Part shown: positions 51,872 to 61,744 of the stretch, piece after piece | Layout of the letters: each line of letters opens with the position of its first letter | Numbering within the stretch: position 1 is the stretch's first letter | Assembly (NCBI RefSeq): GCF_001277295.1 | Contig: NZ_CP011456.1 | Location: 4,468,001 to 4,532,000 of the forward strand | Length of the DNA: 64,000 bases | Source: Anabaena sp. WA102 | GTDB lineage: Bacteria; Cyanobacteriota; Cyanobacteriia; Cyanobacteriales; Nostocaceae | Reading direction: 5' to 3' | The notes under the pieces: model-generated | Database searches by the model: none | Told to the model about the DNA's origin: nothing | Seen by the model: the letters and a program-made list of their open reading frames with translations, nothing else | Program-made: the position numbers and the translations under genes

Positions 51872-51967
51872 GTCATTGCGTTAGCGCAGCGTGGCGTTAG
51901 CCATATGGAACGAAGTGAAATCAAGCAATTCCAAGGGTTGTGATTGCTTCCCTTCGCTCGCAATGAC
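51872..51967. repeat. GTCATTGC-type dispersed inverted repeat
   Basis: Ends GTCATTGCG and CGCAATGAC, with an inner CATATGGAACGAAGTGAAAT stretch and CCCTTCGCTCG. A common Nostocales intergenic repeat. Confidence 0.7.
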
Positions 51968-51993
51968 TGTAAATATTTTTGTCCAATTACTTA

Positions 51994-52027
51994 CTAGGTT
52001 GGGTTGACGCAAGAAAACCCAACCTAG
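51994..52027. repeat. Short TAGGTTGGG palindrome, copy 4
   Basis: CTAGGTTGGGTTGACGCAAG followed by AAAACCCAACCTAG; the minimal form of the repeat at 10906, 12016 and 16276. Confidence 0.7.
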
Positions 52028-52140
52028 TAAAATCCTGTAAATATGCGGTGATGTTTGATCTTCATGCCCAAAAAATTAACAACTAACAAAGCGATCGCAA
52101 TAGGTGTAAGATCAGCATCAGAAAATTATACAAAAGTTGT

Positions 52141-52908
52141 ATGAAAAATACTTTGATAGCTAGTATTCCCAACATGGGCGCAAATTCTTGGTATTGCTTA
52201 ATCTTGTTAACCACAACACCCGCCTTAATTACTGCCACTGGGTTCATTTCCACAGCCACACCACTCAAAATTGTCCAAGTTAACACAGACATTAAAATTA
52301 ATCGTCCGTCCCTGAACATGGGTAGTCAAGGTGAACGAGTTACCGAACTTCAAGCCGCTTTAAAACTTTTAGGCTTTTACGCGGGCGCTGTAGATGGTAA
52401 ATATCAACAAAGTACAGTCATTGCCGTTGCCCAATTTCAACAAGCTGCCGGTTTAAACCCCACTGGTAATGTAGATAATATCACATGGCAAAAACTATTT
52501 CCCAGCCCCTCAAATATTACCGCTACCACAGCCAAACCTGCCAGTAGTTTTACAACTGTTCCCACCCAACCGGTAAGAGTTACAAAACCACAAATTACCA
52601 AACGCCCAACCACCAAAAATCCACAAAATACCAGCATTAAACCCACTCCTCCCCATCAACAAATGCCCGGTATCCAATATACTGACGAAGGATGGCCAAT
52701 TTTGCGTTTACCCATGAGTGGTACAGAAGTGATTAAATTGCAAAAACAACTACAAAACTTGGGGTTCTTAAATGGTAAAATAGACGGATATTTCGGACTA
52801 TCCACAGAAACCGCAGTCAAAGCTGCACAAGTTCGTTATGGCTTAAAACCTGATGGTGTAGTCGGTGGTGGTACATGGAAAGTTTTCTTAAAACGCACTT
52901 CCCAATAA
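52141..52908 (+). CDS. Peptidoglycan-binding domain protein
   Basis: A 255-residue protein with an N-terminal hydrophobic segment (about 12-38) and two PG_binding_1 repeats: GSQGERVTELQAALKLLGFY (about 61-115), and GTEVIKLQKQLQNLGFLNGK (about 195-250). A Pro/Thr-rich linker joins them. Exported and likely to bind cell-wall peptidoglycan. It carries no visible catalytic domain. The last codon runs into a MITE. Confidence 0.8.
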   Translation: MKNTLIASIPNMGANSWYCLILLTTTPALITATGFISTATPLKIVQVNTDIKINRPSLNMGSQGERVTELQAALKLLGFYAGAVDGKYQQSTVIAVAQFQQAAGLNPTGNVDNITWQKLFPSPSNITATTAKPASSFTTVPTQPVRVTKPQITKRPTTKNPQNTSIKPTPPHQQMPGIQYTDEGWPILRLPMSGTEVIKLQKQLQNLGFLNGKIDGYFGLSTETAVKAAQVRYGLKPDGVVGGGTWKVFLKRTSQ

Positions 52909-53022
52909 GTAGGTGAACACAATAAAAACAAACTGTGTAAAGAAACGTAAAATCGCCCAAACCCTCTTGCCTCTTGCCTCTTGCCTTGCCATAACGACAA
53001 TTTTCAACGCCAACCTACTTAA
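52905..53022. mobile_element. TAAGTAGGT-ended MITE-like element
   Basis: Starts TAAGTAGGTGAACACAAT at the stop of the peptidoglycan-binding gene and ends CAACCTACTTAA. It is closely related to 46505-46636 and contains a CCTCTTGCCTCTTGCC run. No transposase. Confidence 0.65.
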
Positions 53023-53031
53023 CATTAAACT

Positions 53032-53385
53032 ATGAAGCACTTTATTTTAACTTGGCTTGGTACTGCGGTAGCATTGTTAATTACCTCTAAAATTGTCCCC
53101 GGAATTGTTCTCACGAGTTTTACTGCTGCCTTAATTGCCGCTGTTATCATTGGTTTAGTAAATGCCATTGTCCGGCCAATTTTGCAGATTTTAGCATTTC
53201 CCATTACCTTAATAACTTTAGGTTTATTTACCCTTGTAATTAATGGTTTAACTCTATGGTTTGCTAGTGCGATAACTCCCGGTTATGGTTTTGAAATTCG
53301 GGGTTTTATTCCTGCTTTTTTAGGTTCAATTGTTTTATCAATTGTCTCTGGTATTATTAACCAAATAGTTAATATGCTTGACTAA
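53032..53385 (+). CDS. Holin-like small membrane protein (phage holin family 4 type)
   Basis: A 117-residue protein with four membrane segments, matching the mycobacterial-4-TMS holin-type family (VNAIVRPILQILAFPITLIT, then FTLVINGLTLWFASAI). It is short, intact and lies 10 bases after a MITE. Its role in cyanobacteria is unknown; true holin activity is not established. Confidence 0.75.
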   Translation: MKHFILTWLGTAVALLITSKIVPGIVLTSFTAALIAAVIIGLVNAIVRPILQILAFPITLITLGLFTLVINGLTLWFASAITPGYGFEIRGFIPAFLGSIVLSIVSGIINQIVNMLD

Positions 53386-53396
53386 ATATTTAGTTT

Positions 53397-53822
53397 CTAA
53401 TCACTTTTAGCCACAGCTACTGTGACTGCTCCCATTTCCCCTGATAATCGAAAAATCTGTTTAGGAACTAATAATATTATTTTCGCAGATGTGATTTTCG
53501 AGACTGCCAGCATAGCCGAAGCCTCAGCTACGCTAGATGTTTCCACAAACTTAGTAATACTATGATTAGGATGGGGAACAAGGACACTATTTAAAAGTTC
53601 AGCACTAAAGACTTTCAAAAGTAACTGTTCTGAGTTACAAAATTCTACTAAACCAATTTCTGAGGCTTTCTTATCAATAGTTGCAATTCCAGATATTTCA
53701 CTATATATAAGTTGGTATTCTTGAAAAACCTGTTTAATTGCAGTATTAATTAGGTTCTGAGAAACTCCCTTTTGACAACCAATTCCTACCCATAACAATT
53801 TTTTGTCTGTCACATTATGCAC
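53397..53822 (-). CDS. CobE/CbiG C-terminal-type protein
   Basis: A 141-residue protein with VGIGCQKGVSQNLINTAI at the start and the ATIDKKASEIGLVEFC, VAEASAMLAV and KIILLVPKQIF segments of the CbiG C-terminal/CobE fold used in cobalamin synthesis. It carries a small palindromic repeat (about 53514-53545) in its coding sequence. Other cobalamin genes are not nearby. Confidence 0.7.
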   Translation of the reverse strand: MHNVTDKKLLWVGIGCQKGVSQNLINTAIKQVFQEYQLIYSEISGIATIDKKASEIGLVEFCNSEQLLLKVFSAELLNSVLVPHPNHSITKFVETSSVAEASAMLAVSKITSAKIILLVPKQIFRLSGEMGAVTVAVAKSD

Positions 53823-53954
53823 TTTGTTTTGTAATATTGAGTATCCCGCAAATAAGAACTAATTAGCTTAAAATCTGCCGATTTGTAATCCTTAAAATAC
53901 GGAAAACCTATCATTGCTGGTTATATAGTCCTGAATCTATTCCTGCTTGTTGAA

Positions 53955-54167
53955 CTAACCACCACCAACTATTGTGACTACTTCTAAGCGATCGCCATTT
54001 TTGATGTGGGTTTCCGTCCAAAATTGACGATGTAAGATTTCACCGTTGTATTCTACTGCGATTAAGCGCAGATTAAAACCCAACTGTTGCAGTAATTCTG
54101 GTAAAGCAGTTGGGGATACACAATTGCGCGTTTCTCCGTTGACTTGGAGATTAATTTGATTTGACAT
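53955..54167 (-). CDS. thiS: Thiamine sulfur carrier ThiS
   Basis: A 70-residue ubiquitin-like protein starting MSNQINLQVNGETRNC and ending VVTIVGGG; the C-terminal Gly-Gly is the sulfur-carrying site. ThiS delivers sulfur to the thiazole ring of thiamine. I chose the ATG at 54167; an in-frame start at 54278 would add 37 foreign residues. No thiG or thiO is adjacent. Confidence 0.85.
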   Translation of the reverse strand: MSNQINLQVNGETRNCVSPTALPELLQQLGFNLRLIAVEYNGEILHRQFWTETHIKNGDRLEVVTIVGGG

Positions 54168-54519
54168 AAAGCTGTGAGAAATTTTGAATTGAGGACTATG
54201 AAAGTTATAAGAGTTTGGGTAACATCTATGGAGAATGGACTTGTCCACAAAAGATGAAAAGCTTTTATTTTTCCACATAATTTATTTTAAAGATAGGTCT
54301 AATAATTTAATATCTTTATGTTTACGAGCGATTCGATAGCAAGTTTGTGTTTTGATGGAAACGACTTTTTTATCTTTTTCTTCTAGACTTAGCCTGAATA
54401 CTAGCATAATTCTGCTTTCAATGGAATAATCCTACCTGGGGAATTACCAAAATCCCCAGATTGGTACGGTGATGCCTAAATTGACTATACGTTTCTTAAC
54501 AAAATATAAATTGGCGTTC

Positions 54520-55539
54520 ATGACAACAAATAAACTCGAATCAACGAAACTGGAGTCAACAGACCTAAATATAGAGCAATTGCCTCCGGTACTACATTCC
54601 ACGCCATCGCCAAATGTGATAGCGTTTATTTTATTATCTGTTGCCCTAGTTGCGCTGTCCTGGACAGCTATCTTAATCAAGCTATCGGTTCGGGAAATTA
54701 GTGCTAACGCCACAGTATTTAATCGCTTGTGGATAGCAACGATTATCTTTGGGCTGTGGAATGGATTCAATGAATTACGCGTACGCGCGAAAAATTTAAA
54801 TGACGAGCCTACAACCAAAGAAAGCTACCAATTAAGAGACATCATACTTTTAGTCGCAGTAGCTGTTGTTCATGTCGTGGGTCGAGTTCTCTGGAGTTGG
54901 TCTTTGACTCAAACCACGGCTGCTAATGCTACTGTACTGTCGAATCTCCCCCCATTATTCACCACGTTAGGGGCTTGGTTGATATTAGGTAAAACTTTTA
55001 ACCGCAGATTCGTGATTGGGATGGTAATTGCCCTTGCGGGGGCATTTACTTTAGGATTAGATGACTTCTTCTGGTCTGAAAATCTGGTAATCAGCCAAAA
55101 AGCTATTATTGGTGACGCGGCTGCTTTGTTATCGTCTGTGTTTTATGCAGCTAGTTTCCTGATGATCGAACGACTGCGAACTAGATTACCTGTACAAAAT
55201 ATACTTGTATGGCGCTGCTTTTTAGGTACTTTGTTTATCCTCCCAGTGGTGCTAACCTTTGAAGAGCAAATTTTTCCTATTTCCTGGTTTGGTTGGCTCA
55301 CGGTATTTGGATTAGCTGCTATTTGCGAAGTTCTAGGACATGGATTAGTAGTCTACAGTCTCAAGTATTTATCATCATCCTTCGTGACAATATTTCTGCT
55401 ACTTGAACCAGTCATGACTGCAATTTTAGCTTGGTTCATCTTTTCAGAAAGCCTAAGTTTGGTTAACCTTTTAGCGCTTAGTTTCATCTTACAAGGTATA
55501 TATCTGGCAAAAACAGGCAAAGGAGCGGATAAAGAATAA
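54520..55539 (+). CDS. DMT-family (EamA) transporter
   Basis: About 339 residues from the ATG at 54520 (MTTNKLESTKLESTDLN); a GTG at 54469 is also in frame. It has ten membrane segments in two EamA halves, including AANATVLSNLPPLFTTLGAW and FVTIFLLLEPVMTAILAWFI, and ends IYLAKTGKGADKE. A drug/metabolite exporter of unknown substrate. A paralogue lies at 58760-59767. Confidence 0.85.
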   Translation: MTTNKLESTKLESTDLNIEQLPPVLHSTPSPNVIAFILLSVALVALSWTAILIKLSVREISANATVFNRLWIATIIFGLWNGFNELRVRAKNLNDEPTTKESYQLRDIILLVAVAVVHVVGRVLWSWSLTQTTAANATVLSNLPPLFTTLGAWLILGKTFNRRFVIGMVIALAGAFTLGLDDFFWSENLVISQKAIIGDAAALLSSVFYAASFLMIERLRTRLPVQNILVWRCFLGTLFILPVVLTFEEQIFPISWFGWLTVFGLAAICEVLGHGLVVYSLKYLSSSFVTIFLLLEPVMTAILAWFIFSESLSLVNLLALSFILQGIYLAKTGKGADKE

Positions 55540-55540
55540 G

Positions 55541-56089
55541 TTATACATTAGTTAATGGTGTAATTTGGAAATCTTCAAAAATTACTTGAAAACCTTCCCG
55601 TTCAGGTGATGCACACATAGGTCCAACCTGTAAAGTTTGTGCTTCACTCAAATACGCTAGTCTGAGCATTGTATATTGTTCACCGTCAAGGGAATATTTC
55701 ACCTCCACAGCACCTTCAAATCGTTCCAATCTTAGCCACAAGTAAGCTGTGTTTTGAGGTAGCTGCACTACAGACCAATCAGAATAATCCCGTGTAACTA
55801 CAGCACTGGCATATTGTACATCGTTTACAAATTCAATTCCACACTTTAACCATGTTAAATCGTTTTCGCGGATCATTAATCCTGCTTGGTCATAAAGCAC
55901 CTCATACTTGCCGATAATTTTCAGATCAGCCCTAAAATTACCTGTGACTTCTTGATAGTAAAAGTGTCCGTTATCACGGATAAAACCGTAATGAGTTTTG
56001 CGCCAAAAGTCTGTTTTCAGTCCCGAAGTGACTGATAGTGTTTGTTCCTGATGTTTCCAATCTGGTGGTTCATTGTGCCATTTTTTCAT
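55541..56089 (-). CDS. DUF1349 (beta-sandwich) protein
   Basis: A 182-residue protein of the DUF1349 concanavalin-like type (KTHYGFIRDNGHFYYQEVTG, then ADLKIIGKYEVLYDQAGLMI and LTWLKCGIEFVNDVQYASAV). Possibly carbohydrate-binding; no signal peptide. Convergent with the EamA transporter gene by one base. Confidence 0.75.
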   Translation of the reverse strand: MKKWHNEPPDWKHQEQTLSVTSGLKTDFWRKTHYGFIRDNGHFYYQEVTGNFRADLKIIGKYEVLYDQAGLMIRENDLTWLKCGIEFVNDVQYASAVVTRDYSDWSVVQLPQNTAYLWLRLERFEGAVEVKYSLDGEQYTMLRLAYLSEAQTLQVGPMCASPEREGFQVIFEDFQITPLTNV

Positions 56090-56150
56090 TTTCTTGTTTC
56101 TCCCCTTGGTAAGGGGGGATTAAGGGGGGTAATAAATATTTGATACATCA

Positions 56151-57338
56151 TCAAGAACTTTTAAAACATCCTCTTAGATATAGTTCTTCCAATTTGAGCA
56201 TTTTATTTTGAATACTATAATTTTTTGCAGAAATAAGAGCATTTTGTTTGATTTTTTCCCTCAATGACTTATCCTCTAATAAGGTTAAAATTCCCTCAGC
56301 AATTTGTTGACTATTTTGATAATCAACAATCCAAGCGTGTTCTTTGTGGATCGCAAAATCCTGAGCAATACCCGTTGCTGTAATCACAGAAGGAACTTCC
56401 GATAACATTGCATCAATAGGAGATTGTCCAAATGCTTCGATCATGGGATCAGAAACATGAACAAAGATATCAAAGAGACGAAATAAGGCAAAAAGATCCT
56501 CTTCAAAATAGATTTCAACATAGCTATCAGCAGGTAATTCTGCCAATTTATCTACTACACTCAAAGCCTCTGCATAGTTAGGTTTATTGGTACTATCTTT
56601 TGTGATGTTTTGGAATTGCTCTTGTATATTCTTTGTATCTGTATGAGTTCCTGATAACAGTAAAAGGGCATTAGGATGAGTTTCTAGTACCTTTTTAAAT
56701 GCTTCAATTATATATTCAACTCCTTTCCATTTAACATACCTTGCCGATACACCAATAACTGGTCCAGTGTGATTTTTGAGATATTTGTCTTGAAGTTGTT
56801 TAATTCTTTGGGGATCTATATTTTCATACTGTGTGAGATCAAATCCACTGGGAATGACTGTTATTTGATCTTCTGGCACACCATCGGCAATCATACCCGC
56901 TTTTACCTGATTTGTAACGGCGATCGCATTAGTGGCAAATTGCCAAATTAACTCATATTTACTGCGAGCGTGTCTTGTCCATTTTATACCTGTATTTTCT
57001 GTCGTATAAACCCTGACTGGAACTTTGGCATAGTAAGCAGCTTGTAATCCTGCTAAATGGCCAGCAAACCAATGGGTATGTACTATATCTGTTTTGTTTT
57101 CTACTAAATGATCATAAATAAATTTAACAACTTCAGGGGTATTTCTATAATCGTTGTAAAAGGTTGTTTTATAAGGAATTTCCATCTGTTGTAAAAAATC
57201 AACTATGGGATCACCTTCATTTAAAATCAGATAATCAATGTCAAACTTAGAATTATCGGTATATTGGGCAACCCACTCAAACTGAACCCAACGGATTTGA
57301 TGAGTAAAGATATAGGTCAGTTTTATTTTTCGGTTCAT
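56151..57338 (-). CDS. Glycosyltransferase family 4 protein
   Basis: About 395 residues from the ATG at 57338 (MNRKIKLTYIFTHQIRWVQF); an ATG at 57401 adds 21 residues. GT4 signatures: VHTHWFAGHLAGLQAAYYAK early, IGVSARYVKWKGVEYIIEAF in the nucleotide-sugar domain and ESP-like AFGQSPIDAMLSEVPSVI. It probably adds a hexose to a lipid-linked glycan. First gene of a surface-polymer region. Confidence 0.88.
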   Translation of the reverse strand: MNRKIKLTYIFTHQIRWVQFEWVAQYTDNSKFDIDYLILNEGDPIVDFLQQMEIPYKTTFYNDYRNTPEVVKFIYDHLVENKTDIVHTHWFAGHLAGLQAAYYAKVPVRVYTTENTGIKWTRHARSKYELIWQFATNAIAVTNQVKAGMIADGVPEDQITVIPSGFDLTQYENIDPQRIKQLQDKYLKNHTGPVIGVSARYVKWKGVEYIIEAFKKVLETHPNALLLLSGTHTDTKNIQEQFQNITKDSTNKPNYAEALSVVDKLAELPADSYVEIYFEEDLFALFRLFDIFVHVSDPMIEAFGQSPIDAMLSEVPSVITATGIAQDFAIHKEHAWIVDYQNSQQIAEGILTLLEDKSLREKIKQNALISAKNYSIQNKMLKLEELYLRGCFKSS

Positions 57339-57575
57339 TTTTGTTTTAGGTATAAAAATTTTATACGAATATTTTATCATTAAGTCATCTGATAAAGTCA
57401 CATTATTTAATGATATTATATCTCATGGACTTATGTAGTAGCGTTTGCGGAGTGTGCTGGAGGCTCTATTATATGCGCCAAAAATTTTTTAAGCATCCTC
57501 TGACGGAAATAAAATTTAACTATTTTATAAGCAATCTCCTGGGTTTAAAAAAATAAAAAATACAGATTAAACGAC

Positions 57576-58730
57576 ATGGGAATATTAAGGTTTTATTTAG
57601 CATTATGTGTGATTGCAGAACACTCAAATTCTGTACTTCCGTGGCTTGTCCATGATGGTTTAGAATCAGTAGAAATATTTTTTATGATTTCTGGTTTTTA
57701 TATGGCTATGATTTTGCCAAAATACTCTAATGTAATGGAATTTTACTTCAACAGATTCCTCCGAATTTTTATTCCCTATTTCTTAATATGTGGAATGATT
57801 TTAACGCTGAGTCTAATATTTGGCATTGTGTGGGGAGAATGGTTAGAATTAGAGCCATTTATTAATTTCTCTGTAGCAAAAAATAGCTTGTATGCGACTT
57901 TCTTAATGATATTTGCAACCTTTTCTAACTTAACAATCTTTTTTCAGGATTTAGTTTTTATTTTAAGCTATGATTTACCTTCGGCATTAAATTTTAGTAT
58001 TGATCTTTCAGAGGGACAATATCCTTTTTATAAATATCTACTCGATCCACCAGCTTGGTCAATTAGTGTTGAATTAATTTTTTATTTTTTCGCTCCAGTT
58101 ATAGTGAAATTTACTAACAAAAAATTACTTTTAATCTTGCTATCTTCATTGACAATCCGTATTTTCTTTTACGAAATGATTGGAGTGAAGTATAATGGTT
58201 GGATTCATAGGTTTTTTGTATGTGCGATCGCTTTATTTGTAATGGGAATTTTCAGCTTTAGGTTGTATTCAAATTGGTTAATTAATTTAACCAAAAAATT
58301 GCCTATAAACTTGCAGATTAGTAACAAATACTATATTTTTTATTGTGGTTTTATTTTGCTTTTCTTCTTTCTCACAAAATTTGCAACCCAGCAACTAGGG
58401 AGCATAATTAAGATGAATTATGCTTATTTAATTTCCTACTTAATTTGGATGGCAATCATTCCTATATTATTTCAACTAACAGCTAATAATAAATTAGATA
58501 GATACATTGGAAATTTGTCATATCCAATCTATTTAATCCATACAATAGTTATTAAAATTTCACAGATTATAATTCCCTATTGTAGTATATCAGAATCTTG
58601 GCTAGGTAAAATATCTGCACTAATAACAATATTAGCTTCTGTGGTTATTATTCATTTTTTTGTGAATCCATTAGAAAAACAAAGATATGTATTAGCAAAA
58701 ACACTTTCTAATAATGAATGGTCGAAATAG
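57576..58730 (+). CDS. Acyltransferase family 3 membrane protein
   Basis: A 384-residue protein with about ten membrane segments and the acyltransferase-3 opening (MGILRFYLALCVIAEHSNSV, then FFMISGFYMAM), the His of AEH being the likely catalytic residue. It probably O-acetylates sugars of a surface glycan. It is divergent from the GT4 gene across a 170-base region and convergent with an EamA gene. Confidence 0.85.
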   Translation: MGILRFYLALCVIAEHSNSVLPWLVHDGLESVEIFFMISGFYMAMILPKYSNVMEFYFNRFLRIFIPYFLICGMILTLSLIFGIVWGEWLELEPFINFSVAKNSLYATFLMIFATFSNLTIFFQDLVFILSYDLPSALNFSIDLSEGQYPFYKYLLDPPAWSISVELIFYFFAPVIVKFTNKKLLLILLSSLTIRIFFYEMIGVKYNGWIHRFFVCAIALFVMGIFSFRLYSNWLINLTKKLPINLQISNKYYIFYCGFILLFFFLTKFATQQLGSIIKMNYAYLISYLIWMAIIPILFQLTANNKLDRYIGNLSYPIYLIHTIVIKISQIIIPYCSISESWLGKISALITILASVVIIHFFVNPLEKQRYVLAKTLSNNEWSK

Positions 58731-58759
58731 TTAATAGTCCTCAATAAAGTAAAAGAGAG

Positions 58760-59767
58760 TTAGTCATTGTCACGATCAGAACCTTTCCCAGTTTTAGCTA
58801 AATAAATACCCACAGCAATTAGAACAAATCCCATGACATTGAATGGTGAGAGAAATTCCCCTACGAAAATCCAAGCAAAAAAAGCAACTGGGAAAGGTTC
58901 TATCAAAAAAAAGATAGTCAAAAAAGTAGAAGAAAAATGTTTAAAACTATAAGTAATTAAACTACGGGCAATTACTTCACAAATTAATCCTAAACCTAAA
59001 ATTGCTAACCATCCTGTAGTAGTGCTAGGAAAAATTGAATCACCTTTAATCCATACAAATGGTGTAATCAAAATCAAACTAATAATACAACGCCATGTTA
59101 AAAAAGTGATATTTGGTAAATATCTTAGCAATTTTTCCATCTGTAACATAGCTAAAGCATAAACCATAGCAGACAATAAGGCTGCTCCATCTCCTAGTAT
59201 TGCCTTTATTTCAAATAATTGATTTTCTGAATGTAACCAATCTTCTAGGGTTAAGCAAATGCTTCCTCCTACAGCAATCGCTAATCCCATCAAAAAACGG
59301 CGATCAAACTGCTTACCAATAAATAACCAAGCCACTAAGAATGTGAAAATTGGTGTGAAGTTGGATAAAGTCAGGGCATTCACCGCAGTAGTGTTTTGTA
59401 ATGCCCACATATATATATAGCGTCCTGTTAAATGAGTGATACTCTCTAGTATCATCAAACCGACAATAATCCAATTTATTTGATTAGCTTCCTTTGCTGT
59501 TGGAGAAATAGTATCATTATCATTATCCGTTGGAGATTTCCAAAGATGTGAAACTAAATTCCCACAAACAAATGTGATTGTAGCAATCAATAAACGATCA
59601 AAAATTATAGCTTCTACGCTTAGTTCATTAAGTCCAAGTTTGATAAAAATAGCAGTGGAAGATATAGCAAATATCCCAAGAATCAAAAATAAAAATGGTG
59701 TAGTAACTGCATAAAATGACTTATCTAAGTCATTCTTAGCTTCAGAATCACTGAAAAAATTCAACAT
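58760..59767 (-). CDS. DMT-family (EamA) transporter
   Basis: A 335-residue EamA protein with ten membrane segments, paralogous to 54520-55539 (shared endings IYLAKTGKGSD, WRCIISLILITPF and LICEVIARSLITYSFKHFSS). The two are well diverged. The substrate is unknown. The start ATG at 59767 follows a 100-base region after the next upstream gene. Confidence 0.85.
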   Translation of the reverse strand: MLNFFSDSEAKNDLDKSFYAVTTPFLFLILGIFAISSTAIFIKLGLNELSVEAIIFDRLLIATITFVCGNLVSHLWKSPTDNDNDTISPTAKEANQINWIIVGLMILESITHLTGRYIYMWALQNTTAVNALTLSNFTPIFTFLVAWLFIGKQFDRRFLMGLAIAVGGSICLTLEDWLHSENQLFEIKAILGDGAALLSAMVYALAMLQMEKLLRYLPNITFLTWRCIISLILITPFVWIKGDSIFPSTTTGWLAILGLGLICEVIARSLITYSFKHFSSTFLTIFFLIEPFPVAFFAWIFVGEFLSPFNVMGFVLIAVGIYLAKTGKGSDRDND

Positions 59768-59865
59768 TGTTACATCCCTAAATGATTGATTTCTATTAAT
59801 TTAGCATAATTATTGTTTCTTTGGTCATATTGATTTCCCACTTTTAATAAATTTCTATAACAACA

Positions 59866-61689
59866 TCAATTCAAAAAATTTGTTGTTATTCCCAATTCTT
59901 CTAATTTCTTTTCTTTGGGAGTCAGCACAATCTTACTATCAAAATAACTAGGAGAAAGTTCATCATCTGGTTTAATCAAGGAACTATATAAAGCACCTTT
60001 TTCAAAATCAAGTGTTGACTCAGAAATGGGTTTAAAATTAAAGATTTGATTGGCAATTTTCAAAGGCTCAGTTCTACGGAATAATTTTCCATTCTGTTCC
60101 TGCAACAAAATAATATTATGACTGTCAATAAGGCGAGGTAATTCCCATTGTAGAAAATAATCAAATGCTTTGCTATTAGGGTTAAAATCAAATTTACCTT
60201 GATTTACTATTGTGTCCTGCCAGTTAACACTCAACCTATATACTTTAGGATAAAGTGTGTACTGCTGCCAAAAATACCATCTAGGTTTATCTTCACTTTG
60301 AGGTAATTCATCCAGACGTTCCCATGTTTTTGGAAATTGATAAATTTGTCTCAATGTCATAGGTACACCCCACTCAATAAAAGAGTGTAGATGTTTCCCA
60401 GTGTTTAAATGAGGGCTATCAACTAAAATTATTGTGTCTGGTTCAATATCTGGAGCAAGATGTACAATATCAGTCCAAAAAGCTCGTTGGTATTCCCAGG
60501 TTTTCTGATTTTCTTGCTGTACGATTAAGCCAAATCCTAATATTAAGGAGAACAATACAGCTAAACTTGTATTAGCGAGATTTTTTGCCAAATTATTATT
60601 ATGGCAGAGATTAATAATTAGATAACAGAACAAACCAATGAGGATTGAAGCTCCTAATGCTGCTGTCATATGAACCCGCGAATTACGGCCATTAATTTCA
60701 GTGGCTGCAACGGTAAAAAATAAAGGATAAGATAAAATTAATAACGCTAACCCCAAAAATGCTAACTTTTTAATCGGTGATAAAATAGGCAAATCATCTT
60801 CAGTTTTATTGTCTTCTGCTTCAATTTTTAGATTAGACAAAAGTAATGTAAAACCTAAAATACATAGAGGTATAAAAACTAATAATTCTCCTTTCAAATT
60901 TAGCAGAGTTTGAGCAGGACGATAGAAAAACATACTTAAACTCACAAAGGGTCCGATTAGCATTTGGCGGATGGGAATCAGCATAAGTTTGATAATATCT
61001 AAACCATCAACTCTAGCTTCACCTGTTATCTTGCGTATAATTGCAATCGTCCCTAACATAGCTGCTAAAATTAGAGTATGTCTGAGCATTTCCTTAACTA
61101 AGTTTTTGTTCCACTGATTTTTAAATAATGGAGCGGTAATAAATAGAGGTAACATTGTTTCGTAACATAAAAGAGATGCGAAAATCAGTAAGTATGATAA
61201 TAATTGTCTACCAGATAAATAGGAGAGAAAAGCTAACAATAGAAATGTAAAAGATGAATATAGAAATATATGAGTTAAATAGGCATGATTAGTGTCTGCT
61301 GGAAATAGAGTAAAAGCTAGAGTTCCCGTGATGATAAAAATGGGTTGTCTCCAAAGAGAACTGAGAAATAAATATACTAGAATATTGTTGATTAAAAGAA
61401 CTAAATAATTGATTAAATAAAGAGATTGGAAATTTCCAATTAATTTACCTAAAAAACCCACTGAAAACTCAATAATGTAGAGTAAGGGACGACCTTCTGT
61501 AGCATCATAATGAAGAATATGCCATTTAAAGAAATCACCAAAATCATGAAAGTTCATGGACATTGGTTGAGCGATTAAAAAATAATCATCTTCATATAAT
61601 CCTAAGTTTTGATAATGCCAAAAATGAGCGATAAAAGTAATAATGGCTAAAATTACAATATTTCTAACTAACTGATTTGGTAATACCAT
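59866..61689 (-). CDS. GT-C-like polytopic membrane protein
   Basis: A 607-residue protein with about ten membrane segments in residues 1-400 and a soluble C-terminal part. An early YEDDYFLIAQ motif (about 32-41) recalls the Asp-rich loop of GT-C transferases. The C-terminal half (WGVPMTLRQIYQFPKTWERL) is unrecognised. It is expressed toward the EamA gene. Possibly a lipid-linked sugar transferase; not a firm call. Confidence 0.55.
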   Translation of the reverse strand: MVLPNQLVRNIVILAIITFIAHFWHYQNLGLYEDDYFLIAQPMSMNFHDFGDFFKWHILHYDATEGRPLLYIIEFSVGFLGKLIGNFQSLYLINYLVLLINNILVYLFLSSLWRQPIFIITGTLAFTLFPADTNHAYLTHIFLYSSFTFLLLAFLSYLSGRQLLSYLLIFASLLCYETMLPLFITAPLFKNQWNKNLVKEMLRHTLILAAMLGTIAIIRKITGEARVDGLDIIKLMLIPIRQMLIGPFVSLSMFFYRPAQTLLNLKGELLVFIPLCILGFTLLLSNLKIEAEDNKTEDDLPILSPIKKLAFLGLALLILSYPLFFTVAATEINGRNSRVHMTAALGASILIGLFCYLIINLCHNNNLAKNLANTSLAVLFSLILGFGLIVQQENQKTWEYQRAFWTDIVHLAPDIEPDTIILVDSPHLNTGKHLHSFIEWGVPMTLRQIYQFPKTWERLDELPQSEDKPRWYFWQQYTLYPKVYRLSVNWQDTIVNQGKFDFNPNSKAFDYFLQWELPRLIDSHNIILLQEQNGKLFRRTEPLKIANQIFNFKPISESTLDFEKGALYSSLIKPDDELSPSYFDSKIVLTPKEKKLEELGITTNFLN

Positions 61690-61744
61690 AAATAAATAAT
61701 TCCCTGATTGATTTTGAGTAAATTTGATTAATGGTGCGTGACAT